The notes under the pieces: generated by a model
Told to the model about the DNA's origin: nothing
Seen by the model: the letters and a program-made list of their open reading frames with translations, nothing else
Databases searched by the model: none
Part shown: in pieces, positions 42,165 to 50,769 of the stretch
Layout of the letters: each line of letters begins with the position of its first letter
Numbering within the stretch: the first letter of the stretch is position 1
NCBI RefSeq assembly: GCF_027922325.1
Contig: NZ_BSFL01000002.1
Coordinates: 806,001 to 870,000 of the forward strand
Source: Methylopila turkensis
GTDB lineage: Bacteria; Pseudomonadota; Alphaproteobacteria; Rhizobiales; Methylopilaceae
DNA: 64,000 nt
Direction: 5' to 3'
Translations under genes and position numbers: made by a program

Positions 42165-43591
42165 CGCTTCGTCCTTTCCGCCTTCCAGCGCGCCTGGAAC
42201 GTGCCGCCTTGCGGGGCCGCGAGATCGCGGGTGGCGGTCCAGCCGCCGGCGAGCGGCAGGGAGCGGAACCGTCCCTTCTTCCGCCCGATCAGCGCGAGGC
42301 CAGCCATCCCGACGCGCGTCGCTAGCCGGTAGAGCCCCGGCCGCCGGACGAAGAAGCCCCACGCCTTGAGACCGTAACGCACGGGCGCCGGCGACAGATT
42401 CCGCTCGAACTCGCGCTCGCGCCAGTGCCGCATCAGCTTCGGCAGCGGGATTCGCACCGGGCACACGCTCTCGCAGCGCCCGCAGAAGGTGGAGGCGTTG
42501 GGCAGATGGCCCGCCTTCTCGACGCCGATCAGCGACGGCGACAGCACCGCGCCCATGGGGCCGGGATAGACCCAGCCGTAAGCGTGGCCGCCGACCGCGT
42601 GATAGACCGGGCAGTGGTTCATGCAGGCCGCGCAGCGGATGCAGCGGAGCATCTCGCGGAACTCGCCCGCGAGCATGGCCGAGCGGCCGTTGTCGAGCAG
42701 GACGACATGGTATTCGGCCGGCCCGTCGACGTCGTCCGGCCGGCGCGGGCCGGTGGAGAAGGTCGTGTAGACCGTGATCTCCTGCCCCGTGGCCGAGCGC
42801 GCCAGCACGCGCAGCATCTGGGCGGCGTCGTCGAGCGTCGGCACCAGCTTCTCGATCGAGGCCAGCACGATGTGGACCTTGGGCAGCGTCTGGCTGAGGT
42901 CGCCGTTGCCCTCGTTGGTGACGATGATCGAGCTGCCGGTCTCCGCCACGAGGAAGTTCGCGCCGGTGATCCCGACGTCGGCGGCGAGGAACTTCGCGCG
43001 CAGCATCGCGCGCGCCTCGGCCAGCAGGCTTTCGGGCGCGGAGAGGTCGCGGTCTTCCGGCAGGCCTTGGTGCGCGGCGCGGAAGTTCGCCTCGATCTGG
43101 TCGCGGTTCAGATGGATGACCGGCGCCACGATGTGGCTCGGCCGCTCGTTGCGGAGCTGGATGATGTACTCGCCGAGATCGGTCTCGATCGGCTGCACGC
43201 CGATCGCCTCGAGATGGGCGTTGAGATCGATCTCCTCGGAGACCATCGTCTTGCCCTTGGCGACGGTCCTGGCGCCGACGCGCTGGCAGATGTCGGCGAC
43301 GATCTTGCGCGCGTCCGCCGCGGTGGGCGCGAAGTGCACATGGCCGCCGGAGGCCCGCACCTTCGCCTCGTAGGCCTCGATGTAGAGATCGAGATGGGCG
43401 AGCGTGTGGTTCTTGATGTCGCGCGCGGAATCCCTCAGCGCCTCGAATTCGGGCAGCTTGTCGGAGGCCTTCTTGCGCTTGCCGATGAAGCCGACCTCCA
43501 CATTGCCGAGCGCGCGCTGCAGCGCCTCGTCGTGGAGCGCGCGGTGGGCGTTCTCCTTGAACGCCGGCGACGTGGGGACATGGACGGTCAC
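42161..43591 (-). CDS. lutB: LutB iron-sulfur protein of lactate oxidation
   Basis: 476 residues from a GTG start that overlaps the lutA stop. N-terminal LUD-like half (GKTMVSEEIDLNAHLEAIGV; ETGSSIIVTNEGNGDLSQTL) and C-terminal ferredoxin part with two 4Fe-4S motifs: CIRCAACMNHCPVYH and CGRCESVCPVRIPL. It passes electrons from lactate to the quinone pool with LutA and LutC. DUF3390-like C-terminus. The operon is divergent from glcDEF. Confidence 0.93.
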   Translation of the reverse strand: MTVHVPTSPAFKENAHRALHDEALQRALGNVEVGFIGKRKKASDKLPEFEALRDSARDIKNHTLAHLDLYIEAYEAKVRASGGHVHFAPTAADARKIVADICQRVGARTVAKGKTMVSEEIDLNAHLEAIGVQPIETDLGEYIIQLRNERPSHIVAPVIHLNRDQIEANFRAAHQGLPEDRDLSAPESLLAEARAMLRAKFLAADVGITGANFLVAETGSSIIVTNEGNGDLSQTLPKVHIVLASIEKLVPTLDDAAQMLRVLARSATGQEITVYTTFSTGPRRPDDVDGPAEYHVVLLDNGRSAMLAGEFREMLRCIRCAACMNHCPVYHAVGGHAYGWVYPGPMGAVLSPSLIGVEKAGHLPNASTFCGRCESVCPVRIPLPKLMRHWREREFERNLSPAPVRYGLKAWGFFVRRPGLYRLATRVGMAGLALIGRKKGRFRSLPLAGGWTATRDLAAPQGGTFQARWKAERTKR

Positions 43592-44367
43592 GAACGCGCC
43601 TCCGGTTCGCCGATGGCGGGCTCCGCGCCCATGCCGGCCAGCACCTCGGCGACGTGGCGCGCCTTCACCGGGCGGCCCAGACGCTGCAGCTTGCCGGCCA
43701 TGTTCATGAGACAGCCGAGATCGCCGGCGAGCAGCGTCGGCGCGCCGGAGGCCGCGACGTTCTCGACCTTCTTCCCGACGATGGCGTCGGAGATCTCGCC
43801 GTACTTGACCGCGAAGGTTCCGCCGAAGCCGCAGCAGACGTCCGGGTCCTTCATCTCGGAGACCGTCAGCCCCTCGACGCTGTCGAGCAGGCGTCGCGGC
43901 TGGCTCTTGATCCCGAGCTCGCGCAGGCCGGAGCAGCTGTCGTGGTAGGTCACCGCGCCGTCGAACCGCGCCGCCACCGAACGCACGCCGCGCACGTCGA
44001 CCAGGAAGGAGACGAGCTCGAACACCCGGTCCGAGAAGGCCGCCGCCCGGCGGGCGAGTTCGGGCTCGCCCTCGAACAGTTCGGGCACGTGGCGCTTCAG
44101 CATGCCGGCGCAGGAGCCCGACGGCGCGACAACGTAATTGACGCCCTGGAACGCGTCCATGATCTGCAGCGCGAGCGCGCGGGAGGTGGCCCGGTCGCCG
44201 GAGTTGAAAGCGGGCTGGCCGCAGCAGGTCTGCTCCGGAACCACGACCTCGCAGCCTGCGTCCTCGATGAGCTTTGCGGCTGCGAACCCGACCGAGGGGC
44301 GGATCAGATCCACCAGACAGGTGGCGAAAAGCCCGACGCGGGGCCTCGGCTCGACCGGATGCGGCAC
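43588..44367 (-). CDS. lutA: LutA, cysteine-rich (CCG-domain) lactate-oxidation protein
   Basis: 259 residues. Two CCG domains: VVPEQTCCGQPAFNSGDRAT and KDPDVCCGFGGTFAVKYGEI, each preceded by a further Cys (FATCLVDLIRPSVGF; VTYHDSCSGLRELGI). These bind non-cubane iron-sulfur clusters as in heterodisulfide reductase B. The GTG at 44367 is chosen because GGAG lies 11 nt upstream and family similarity starts there (PRVGLFATCL); a longer frame to 44538 covers promoter DNA. First gene of the lut operon. Confidence 0.9.
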   Translation of the reverse strand: MPHPVEPRPRVGLFATCLVDLIRPSVGFAAAKLIEDAGCEVVVPEQTCCGQPAFNSGDRATSRALALQIMDAFQGVNYVVAPSGSCAGMLKRHVPELFEGEPELARRAAAFSDRVFELVSFLVDVRGVRSVAARFDGAVTYHDSCSGLRELGIKSQPRRLLDSVEGLTVSEMKDPDVCCGFGGTFAVKYGEISDAIVGKKVENVAASGAPTLLAGDLGCLMNMAGKLQRLGRPVKARHVAEVLAGMGAEPAIGEPEARS

Positions 44368-44570
44368 TTGATAACGACTCCAGAAGCGCGGACAAATGTC
44401 AGGGCTTTGAACTGTATGGCGACCATGGCCCCGCGTCGCCGGCCATGCAAGACATGGCCGCACGTTCGCGCACGCAGCCCTCGCGGCGTCGCCTGCGGCG
44501 GCTGACATGTTAGGTTCCCGCAAACCGCCGGCGTTCAACGGCGGCGCGGTTTCGAGGAGAACGCCCCGTC

Positions 44571-46016
44571 ATGACCGGCATCGCGCTGCCCGCGCCCGAC
44601 CCCGCGATTCTGGCGCGGCGCGATGAGATCATCGCGGGCCTGAAGGCGCTGGTCCCGGGCGAGGGCGTCATCACCTCCGAGGAGGAGCGGCGCGCGTTCG
44701 AGACCGACGCGCTGACCGCCTATCGCCGCATGCCGCTCGCCGTCGTGCTGCCCTCGACCACCGAACAGACCGCGGCCGTGCTCGCCTTCCTGGGCCGCGA
44801 GGGCGTCCCGGTGATCCCACGCGGCGCCGGCACCTCGCTCGCCGGCGGCGCCCTGCCGCAGGAGGACGCCGTGGTGCTCGGCGTCGCCAAGATGTCGAAG
44901 GTGCTCGACGTCGACCTCGCGAACCGGACCGTGCGCGTCCAGACCGGCGTGACCAACCTCGGGGTCTCGGCCGCGATCGCGCATGAGGGCTTCTTCTACG
45001 CGCCGGACCCGTCCTCGCAGCTCGCCTGCACCATCGCCGGCAACATCGCCATGAACTCCGGCGGCGCGCACTGTCTGAAGTACGGCGTCACCACCAACAA
45101 CCTGCTGGGCGTCACCTTCGTCACGCTGAAGGGCGAGGTGATCGAGATCGGCGGCGACGCGCTCGACGCTCCGGGCCTCGACATGCTCGGCCTGATCTGC
45201 GGCTCGGAAGGCCAGTTCGGCGTCGTCACCGAAGCGACGCTGCGCATCCTGCCCATGGCGGAAGGCGCGCGGCCGATCCTGTTCGGCTTCGCCTCCCCGG
45301 AGACCGCGGGCGCCTGCGTGGCGGCGGTGCTCGGCGCCGGCATCGTGCCGGTCGCGATCGAGTACATGGACAAGCTCGCGATCGACATCTGCGAGGATTT
45401 CGCCAAGGCGGGCTACCCCCGCGACGTCGGCGCCATGCTGATCGTCGAGGTCGAGGGCTCCGCGGACGAGATCGACGAGCAGCTCGCCCGCATCGGCGCG
45501 ATCGCCGGCGACCATGGCGCGACCTACGCCCGCCAGGCGCGGACGCCGGCCGAAGCCGCCGCCATCTGGAAAGGCCGCAAATCCGCCTTCGGGGCCATGG
45601 GCCGGGTGTCCGACTACATCTGCATGGACGGCACCATCCCCACAGGCACGCTGCCGCAGGTGCTGACGCGCATCACCGAAATCTGCGACAACGCCGGCCT
45701 CAAGGTCGCCAACATCTTTCACGCCGGCGACGGCAACCTGCATCCGCTGGTGCTCTACGACATGAATGATCCGGTCTCGCTCGCGAAGGCGGAGAAGGCC
45801 GGCGAGGACATCCTGCTCGCCTGCGTCGAGGTCGGCGGCTGCCTGACCGGCGAGCACGGCGTCGGCATCGAAAAGCGCGACCTGATGACCGCCCAGTTCA
45901 CCCGCATCGAACTCGAGCAGCAGATGCGGGTGAAGTCCGCCTTCGACCCGAACTGGCTGCTGAACCCCGCCAAGGTGTTTCCGCTCGACGACCGTCTGCC
46001 GAAGGTCGCGGCGTGA
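44571..46016 (+). CDS. glcD: glycolate oxidase subunit GlcD
   Basis: 481 residues. FAD-linked 2-hydroxy-acid dehydrogenase that oxidises glycolate to glyoxylate. FAD-binding segment PVIPRGAGTSLAGGALPQED with KVLDVDLANRTVRVQTGVTN; then IAGNIAMNSGGAHCLKYGVT, GSEGQFGVVTEATLRI and NIFHAGDGNLHPLVLYD, HGVGIEKRDL near the C-terminus. First gene of glcDEF, divergent from lutABC across about 200 bp. D-lactate dehydrogenases are close relatives, but the complete glcDEF set favours glycolate. Confidence 0.94.
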   Translation: MTGIALPAPDPAILARRDEIIAGLKALVPGEGVITSEEERRAFETDALTAYRRMPLAVVLPSTTEQTAAVLAFLGREGVPVIPRGAGTSLAGGALPQEDAVVLGVAKMSKVLDVDLANRTVRVQTGVTNLGVSAAIAHEGFFYAPDPSSQLACTIAGNIAMNSGGAHCLKYGVTTNNLLGVTFVTLKGEVIEIGGDALDAPGLDMLGLICGSEGQFGVVTEATLRILPMAEGARPILFGFASPETAGACVAAVLGAGIVPVAIEYMDKLAIDICEDFAKAGYPRDVGAMLIVEVEGSADEIDEQLARIGAIAGDHGATYARQARTPAEAAAIWKGRKSAFGAMGRVSDYICMDGTIPTGTLPQVLTRITEICDNAGLKVANIFHAGDGNLHPLVLYDMNDPVSLAKAEKAGEDILLACVEVGGCLTGEHGVGIEKRDLMTAQFTRIELEQQMRVKSAFDPNWLLNPAKVFPLDDRLPKVAA

Positions 46017-47194
46017 CCGACACGATCTCTCCCTTCGACGAAGCCGGGATCGAGGCGACGATCCGGGAGGCCGCGGACGCGCGGACGCCGATCCTCATTC
46101 GCGGCGCCGGCAGCCGCGCCGGGCTCGGCCGGCCGGCGCAGGCCGGCAGGACGCTTTCGACCGAACGGCTGACCGGCGTCACCCTGCTGGAGCCGTCGGA
46201 GCTGGTGGTCTCGGCCAAGGCCGGCACGCCGGTCGCCGAGGTCGAGGCGGAGCTTGCCCGCGTCGGACAGCGCTTCGCCTTCGAGCCGTTCGACCACCGT
46301 CCGCTCTACGGCGGGGAAGCCGAGCCGACCATCGGCGGGCTGGTCGCGACCAACGCCTCGGGGCCGCGGCGCATCTACGCCGGGGCCGTGCGCGACGCCC
46401 TGATCGGCGTGCGGATGACGACGGGGCGCGCGGAGACGATCCGCTCCGGCGGGCGCGTGATGAAGAACGTCACCGGCTACGATCTGGTGAAGCTCGCCTG
46501 CGGATCGCACGGCGCGCTCGGCGTGATCACCGAAGCGACCTTCAAGACGCTGCCGGCGGCCGAGACCGAGGCCACGCTCTTGATCGAGGGGCTCGACGAC
46601 GTCCATGGCGTCGCGGCGCTGTGCGCCGGCATGGGCACGCCGTTCGAGGTCACCGGCGCCGCGCACATTCCGGGACAGGGCGGCCAGCCGGCGCGCACCT
46701 GCCTCCGGCTCGAGAACTTCGAGAACCAGGTGCGCTACCGCGCCGGCGAGCTCGCCGCCCGCCTCCGAAGCTTCGGGGCGGCCGACCGGCTCGACGCCGA
46801 CGCCTCGCGGGCGCTGTGGCGCGACGTGCGCGACGCGCAGCCCTTCCTCGGCTCGCCCGCCCGCGCGCTGTGGCGCATCTCGACCGCGCCGACCCGCGCG
46901 CCGGGGCTCGTCGCGCGGCTCGGCGCTCTCGTCGAGGCGCATCTCTATGACTGGAGCGGCGGGCTGATCTGGATCGCGACCTCCGCGGAGGGCGACGCCG
47001 GCGCAGGGAGGCTGCGGCCGATGGTGCGCGACGCGCGCGGCCACGCCACGCTCGTGCGCGCGCCGGACGCGGTCCGCGCCGGGATCGACGTGTTCGAGCC
47101 GGAGGCGCCGGCGCTCGCCCGGCTGACGGCGGGGATCGTCCAGGCGTTCGATCCGGCCGGCGTGCTCAATCCGGGGCGCATGCATGTCCGCTGA
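46013..47194 (+). CDS. glcE: glycolate oxidase FAD-binding subunit GlcE
   Basis: 393 residues. The GTG start overlaps the glcD stop. FAD-binding type-4 domain: ILIRGAGSRAGLGRP, VVSAKAGTPVAEVEAELAR, GLVATNASGPRRIYAGAVRD, GRVMKNVTGYDLVKLACGSH. Shorter than GlcD, as usual for GlcE. It forms the glycolate dehydrogenase complex with GlcD and GlcF. Its 3' end overlaps the DUF2585 gene by 11 bp. Confidence 0.94.
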   Translation: MTDTISPFDEAGIEATIREAADARTPILIRGAGSRAGLGRPAQAGRTLSTERLTGVTLLEPSELVVSAKAGTPVAEVEAELARVGQRFAFEPFDHRPLYGGEAEPTIGGLVATNASGPRRIYAGAVRDALIGVRMTTGRAETIRSGGRVMKNVTGYDLVKLACGSHGALGVITEATFKTLPAAETEATLLIEGLDDVHGVAALCAGMGTPFEVTGAAHIPGQGGQPARTCLRLENFENQVRYRAGELAARLRSFGAADRLDADASRALWRDVRDAQPFLGSPARALWRISTAPTRAPGLVARLGALVEAHLYDWSGGLIWIATSAEGDAGAGRLRPMVRDARGHATLVRAPDAVRAGIDVFEPEAPALARLTAGIVQAFDPAGVLNPGRMHVR

Positions 47195-47789
47195 TGCCGG
47201 CGTCGTGGTCACGCGCCCCGCGATCAGCGCCGGACGCGCCGCGCTCAGCGTCGCGCTCGTCGGCGGCTTCGCCGCGATCCTCTACGCCATGGGCCGGCCG
47301 CTGATCTGCCCCTGCGGCGAAATCAAGCTGTGGCACGGGGCCGCCAACGACGGCGGCACGTCGCAGCACATCGCCGACTGGTACTCGCTCAGCCACGTCA
47401 TCCACGGTTTCATCTTCTACGGCGCGGCCGTCCTGATCGGCCGCCTGTGGGGCCGCCCGCTCGCGATCGCGACCGCGCTGATCGGCGCCATCGCGGTCGA
47501 AGGCGCCTGGGAGCTGCTGGAGAACTCGCCGATCATCATCGACCGCTACCGCGCGGCGACCGTCTCCGACGCCTTCGCCGGCGACAGCGTGCTGAACTCC
47601 GCCGCCGACATCGGCTTCATGATTCTCGGCTTCACCGTGGCGCGCCTGTCGCCCACCTGGACGATCGTCGCCGCGGCGATCGCGATGGAGCTCCTCGCGC
47701 TCTACGTCATCCGCGACAACCTCACCCTGAACGTCATCATGATCCTGCACCCGATCGACGCCATCCGGGACTGGCAGGCGATGCGGTGA
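47184..47789 (+). CDS. DUF2585 integral membrane protein inside the glc operon
   Basis: 201 residues with about five membrane helices: AALSVALVGGFAAILYAMG, VIHGFIFYGAAVLIGRLWG, LAIATALIGAIAVEGAWELL, AADIGFMILGFTVARLSP and WTIVAAAIAMELLALYVI. Conserved polar segments PLICPCGEIKLWHGAAND and ENSPIIIDRYR lie between them. The family has no known function. It overlaps glcE and the next gene, so it is cotranslated with the glycolate operon; a role in the membrane anchoring or transport side is only a guess. Confidence 0.85.
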   Translation: MSADAGVVVTRPAISAGRAALSVALVGGFAAILYAMGRPLICPCGEIKLWHGAANDGGTSQHIADWYSLSHVIHGFIFYGAAVLIGRLWGRPLAIATALIGAIAVEGAWELLENSPIIIDRYRAATVSDAFAGDSVLNSAADIGFMILGFTVARLSPTWTIVAAAIAMELLALYVIRDNLTLNVIMILHPIDAIRDWQAMR

Positions 47790-47794
47790 ACGAC

Positions 47795-48400
47795 ATGAAA
47801 CGACCATTCGCGGCCTATCTGGCGGACTTCAATCGCAAAGAGCGCTATTGGCTTCTGCGCGATGCGCTCGGGCCGAGTTCCGATCGACTTTCTGCTTCGT
47901 TTCTCGAGAAGTTCGAGCCAGCTTGGCGCCCATCAGCCGAAGCGTGGTGGGCGATGGACTATCATTTTGACTGGATGGTCGCTGCGATTTGGCAAGCAGG
48001 TCGTGACGCTGGCACCTTGATCGATAGTGATAAAATCAAATTTGCAGCCGAGATCAAGGGGACTCAGGAAGACGTCGACCTGATTATTGCTGATGAATTC
48101 AGGATATGGCTTTGTGAAGCAAAATTCGGCGGAGCCCTGAGCCAAAAACAAATGACAAGTAAGATGCAGCGAGTCTTCCAGCTCAAGGAGCTGGCCGATT
48201 TTTCAGGGTTAGGCATAGAATTTATCGAGGTGGACGCCCTTCCCCGAGGTAGACAGGAACGTCGAAGAAATCTTAATTTTATGAAACAAATAAACGTTCC
48301 CATCGACGCCCATGTTGAAGGGGCGTTTTTCAAAGTGACTCGAACGGACTTCGACTCGGAAATTTGCCGTGATTTCGATGTCACACGTGTAAAAGTCTGA
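47795..48400 (+). CDS. unrecognised PD-(D/E)XK-nuclease-like protein
   Basis: 201 residues (GTG 47786 would add three). I do not recognise the family. TQEDVDLIIADEFRIWLCEAK fits the D...ExK core of PD-(D/E)XK nucleases, with Asp in the first strand, Glu-Ala-Lys in the second, and an upstream glutamate in IKFAAEIKG. The first third is Trp/Phe-rich (YWLLRDAL, AWWAMDYHFDWMVAAIWQ). Base composition is visibly more AT-rich than all neighbours (e.g. 48000-48300), suggesting recent acquisition. It sits between DUF2585 and glcF without breaking the reading order. Confidence 0.7.
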   Translation: MKRPFAAYLADFNRKERYWLLRDALGPSSDRLSASFLEKFEPAWRPSAEAWWAMDYHFDWMVAAIWQAGRDAGTLIDSDKIKFAAEIKGTQEDVDLIIADEFRIWLCEAKFGGALSQKQMTSKMQRVFQLKELADFSGLGIEFIEVDALPRGRQERRRNLNFMKQINVPIDAHVEGAFFKVTRTDFDSEICRDFDVTRVKV

Positions 48401-48412
48401 AGCTCATAAACG

Positions 48413-49750
48413 ATGCAGACCACGTTCGCCCCCGAGCGGCTTGAGGCCGATGCTCAGCTCGCCTCGTCGGAAAAGATCCTGCGCACCTGCGTGCATTGCG
48501 GGTTCTGCACCGCGACCTGCCCGACCTATGTGCTGCTGGGCGACGAACTCGATTCCCCACGCGGCCGCATCTACCTGATCAAGGACATGCTGGAGCAGGA
48601 CAGGCCCGCGACGACCGAGGTCGTGCGCCATGTGGACCGCTGCCTGTCGTGCCTGTCCTGCATGACGACGTGCCCCTCGGGCGTGCATTACATGCACCTC
48701 GTCGACCACGCCCGCGCGCACATCGAGAAGACCTATCGCCGGCCGCCGATCGACCGGCTGATGCGCGCGACGCTCGCCTTCGTGCTGCCGCATCCCGGCC
48801 GGTTGCGGCTGGCGCTGACCGCCGCGCGGCTGGCGCGCCCCTTCGCCGGCCTGCTCGCCAAGCTGCCGGGCGGGCCGCGGATCGCCGCGATGCTGGCGCT
48901 CGCGCCGAGCGCCCTGCCCGCGGCCTCCTTGAACGACGGCCCCCGCACGTTCAAGGCGGCGGGGGAGCGCAAGGCCCGCGTCGCGCTGCTGCAGGGCTGC
49001 GCTCAGAAGGTGCTGGAGCCTTCGATCAACGACGCCACCATCCGGCTGCTGACCCGCTTCGGCGTCGAAGTGGTCCACGCCGCCGGCGAAGGCTGCTGCG
49101 GCTCGCTTGTCCACCACATGGGCCGCGAGGAGGAAAGCCTCGCGGGCGCCCGGCGCAACGTCGACGCCTGGACGCGCGTGATCGAGGACGGCGGGCTCGA
49201 CGCCATCGTGGTGACCACGTCGGGCTGCGGCACGACGATCAAGGACTACGGCTTCATGCTGCGCGAGGACCCGGCCTACGCGGCGAAGGCCGCGCGCGTC
49301 TCCGCGCTCGCGAAGGACATCTCCGAGGTGCTGGCGACGTTGCCGCTGAAGCCCGCGCGCCCGACAGGCCAGACCGTCGCCTACCACGCCGCCTGCTCGA
49401 TCCAGCATGGCCAGCAGATCCGCGAGGAGCCTAAGGCGGCGCTGAAGGCGGTCGGCTTCCAGGTCAAGGAGCCGGCGGAGGGACACCTCTGCTGCGGCTC
49501 GGCCGGCACCTACAACATTCTGCAGCCCGAGATCGCGACGCGGCTGCGCGACCGCAAGGTCGCGAACATCGAGCGCGTCGGCGGCGAGGTAGTCGCGGCC
49601 GGCAATATCGGCTGCCTGACGCAGATCCGCTCAGGGACGGCTCTTCCCGCCGTCCACACCGTCGAGCTGGTGGACTGGGCGACCGGCGGCCCGCTGCCCG
49701 CGGCGCTCGAGGGCCGCGGCTTCGAGCGCATGGCCGACGCGGCGGAGTAG
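48413..49750 (+). CDS. glcF: glycolate oxidase iron-sulfur subunit GlcF
   Basis: 445 residues. Two 4Fe-4S motifs, CVHCGFCTATCPTY and CLSCLSCMTTCPSGVHY, followed by two CCG domains (AAGEGCCGSLVHHMG; EGHLCCGSAGTYNI). Transfers electrons from GlcDE to the membrane quinone pool. It lies 12 bp after the AT-rich nuclease-like gene, so the operon order glcD-glcE-DUF2585-nuclease-like-glcF is preserved on one strand. Confidence 0.95.
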   Translation: MQTTFAPERLEADAQLASSEKILRTCVHCGFCTATCPTYVLLGDELDSPRGRIYLIKDMLEQDRPATTEVVRHVDRCLSCLSCMTTCPSGVHYMHLVDHARAHIEKTYRRPPIDRLMRATLAFVLPHPGRLRLALTAARLARPFAGLLAKLPGGPRIAAMLALAPSALPAASLNDGPRTFKAAGERKARVALLQGCAQKVLEPSINDATIRLLTRFGVEVVHAAGEGCCGSLVHHMGREEESLAGARRNVDAWTRVIEDGGLDAIVVTTSGCGTTIKDYGFMLREDPAYAAKAARVSALAKDISEVLATLPLKPARPTGQTVAYHAACSIQHGQQIREEPKAALKAVGFQVKEPAEGHLCCGSAGTYNILQPEIATRLRDRKVANIERVGGEVVAAGNIGCLTQIRSGTALPAVHTVELVDWATGGPLPAALEGRGFERMADAAE

Positions 49751-49957
49751 CGGCCTCGCGCTCGCAAGGACGGCTTCCGGCGAGGCTGGCGGGGGGCTCA
49801 TCGCCAGCCATCCGCAACGGCCCGCACAGGGCTGGCCGGTTCGCGGGTCATGGCACCCGCGGTTCCCTACCAACGGACGTCGTTCGATCCCCGGACAAGA
49901 TCCCGGCGACGGTGATGCGGCGGCCCCCGGCGCCAGTGCTCACGGCTCCGTGATTTT

Positions 49958-49979
49958 ACATACATACACGTATGCACGT
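49958..49979. promoter_or_regulatory. AcrR/TtgR-like operator
   Basis: A 22-bp imperfect dyad (ACATACATACACGTATGCACGT, 8 of 11 pairs matching) lies 28 bp before the TetR-type start. It resembles the ACATACATT-type operators of AcrR/TtgR regulators. Autorepression is inferred. Confidence 0.6.
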
Positions 49980-50006
49980 TAATTGTCGCAGGCGGCGGGA
50001 TCATTC

Positions 50007-50633
50007 ATGCGGAAGACCAAGGCGGAAGCGGAGAAGACCCGGGACCTGATCCTGGACGCCGCCGAAATGTCGTTCTTCGAGAACGGCGTCGCCCGATCCT
50101 CGCTCGACGACATCGCCCGCGCGGCCGGGGTGACCCGCGGCGCCGTCTACTGGCATTTCGAGAACAAGGTCGACCTGTTCATGGCGGTGCAGGAGCGGGC
50201 CTCGCTGCCGGAGGAGGAGCTGTGCGCCCGCTTCGCGCTCCAGCCCGATCGCGATCCGCTGGCGAGCGTCGGCGACACCGTCTGCGAGCTGTTCCGCACC
50301 ATCGCCGCAGACGAGCGCCAGACGCGCGTCATGGCGATCCTGCTGCTGCGCTGCGAGTACACCGACGACATGGTCGAGGTGATCCGCCGGCAGCACGAGG
50401 CCAAGTGCAGTCTGGACGCCCAGATCGCCGAACTGTTCCAGACCGCGCGCGACCGCGGGCAGCTCAACCGCGCCTTCACGCCGGAGCTCGCGCAGGGCGC
50501 GTTCCGCGCGCTCGTGTTCGGTTTGATGCGGCGGTGGCTGGAGCTGCCGGAAGACATGGACCTGACGACGCGCGGCTGCGCGATCGTCCAAGCCTTCGTC
50601 GCGGCGCTCGCGAGCGACCCGGCGCCGGCGTGA
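50007..50633 (+). CDS. TetR/AcrR-family regulator
   Basis: 208 residues. The helix-turn-helix DNA-binding domain (about 10-55) reads TRDLILDAAEMSFFENGVAR, SSLDDIARAAGVTRGAVYWH and FENKVDLFMAVQ, matching the AcrR/TtgR/SmeT branch that controls RND pumps. The C-terminal domain is a typical ligand-binding helix bundle. It is not adjacent to a pump; the nearest one (16003-20440) lacks a similar operator upstream. It therefore probably controls itself and a distant pump. Confidence 0.9.
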   Translation: MRKTKAEAEKTRDLILDAAEMSFFENGVARSSLDDIARAAGVTRGAVYWHFENKVDLFMAVQERASLPEEELCARFALQPDRDPLASVGDTVCELFRTIAADERQTRVMAILLLRCEYTDDMVEVIRRQHEAKCSLDAQIAELFQTARDRGQLNRAFTPELAQGAFRALVFGLMRRWLELPEDMDLTTRGCAIVQAFVAALASDPAPA

Positions 50634-50720
50634 CTTCGATTACGCGTGGCGGCCCGATCCGCCGCGCGCCCGCTCCGTCGACCTTCGGGCTCCGAACCGC
50701 CTGAAGGCCGCCGGGGGAAA

Positions 50721-50769
50721 GAGCTGCGGGCGACGGCGTCAGCGTCCCCCCAAGCGTCGCCCGCAGCTC
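50721..50769 (+). terminator. long-stem hairpin after the TetR-type gene
   Basis: GAGCTGCGGGCGACG and CGTCGCCCGCAGCTC form a perfect 15-bp stem with a 19-nt loop, followed by a short TTTT. Likely terminator of the regulator gene. Confidence 0.65.
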
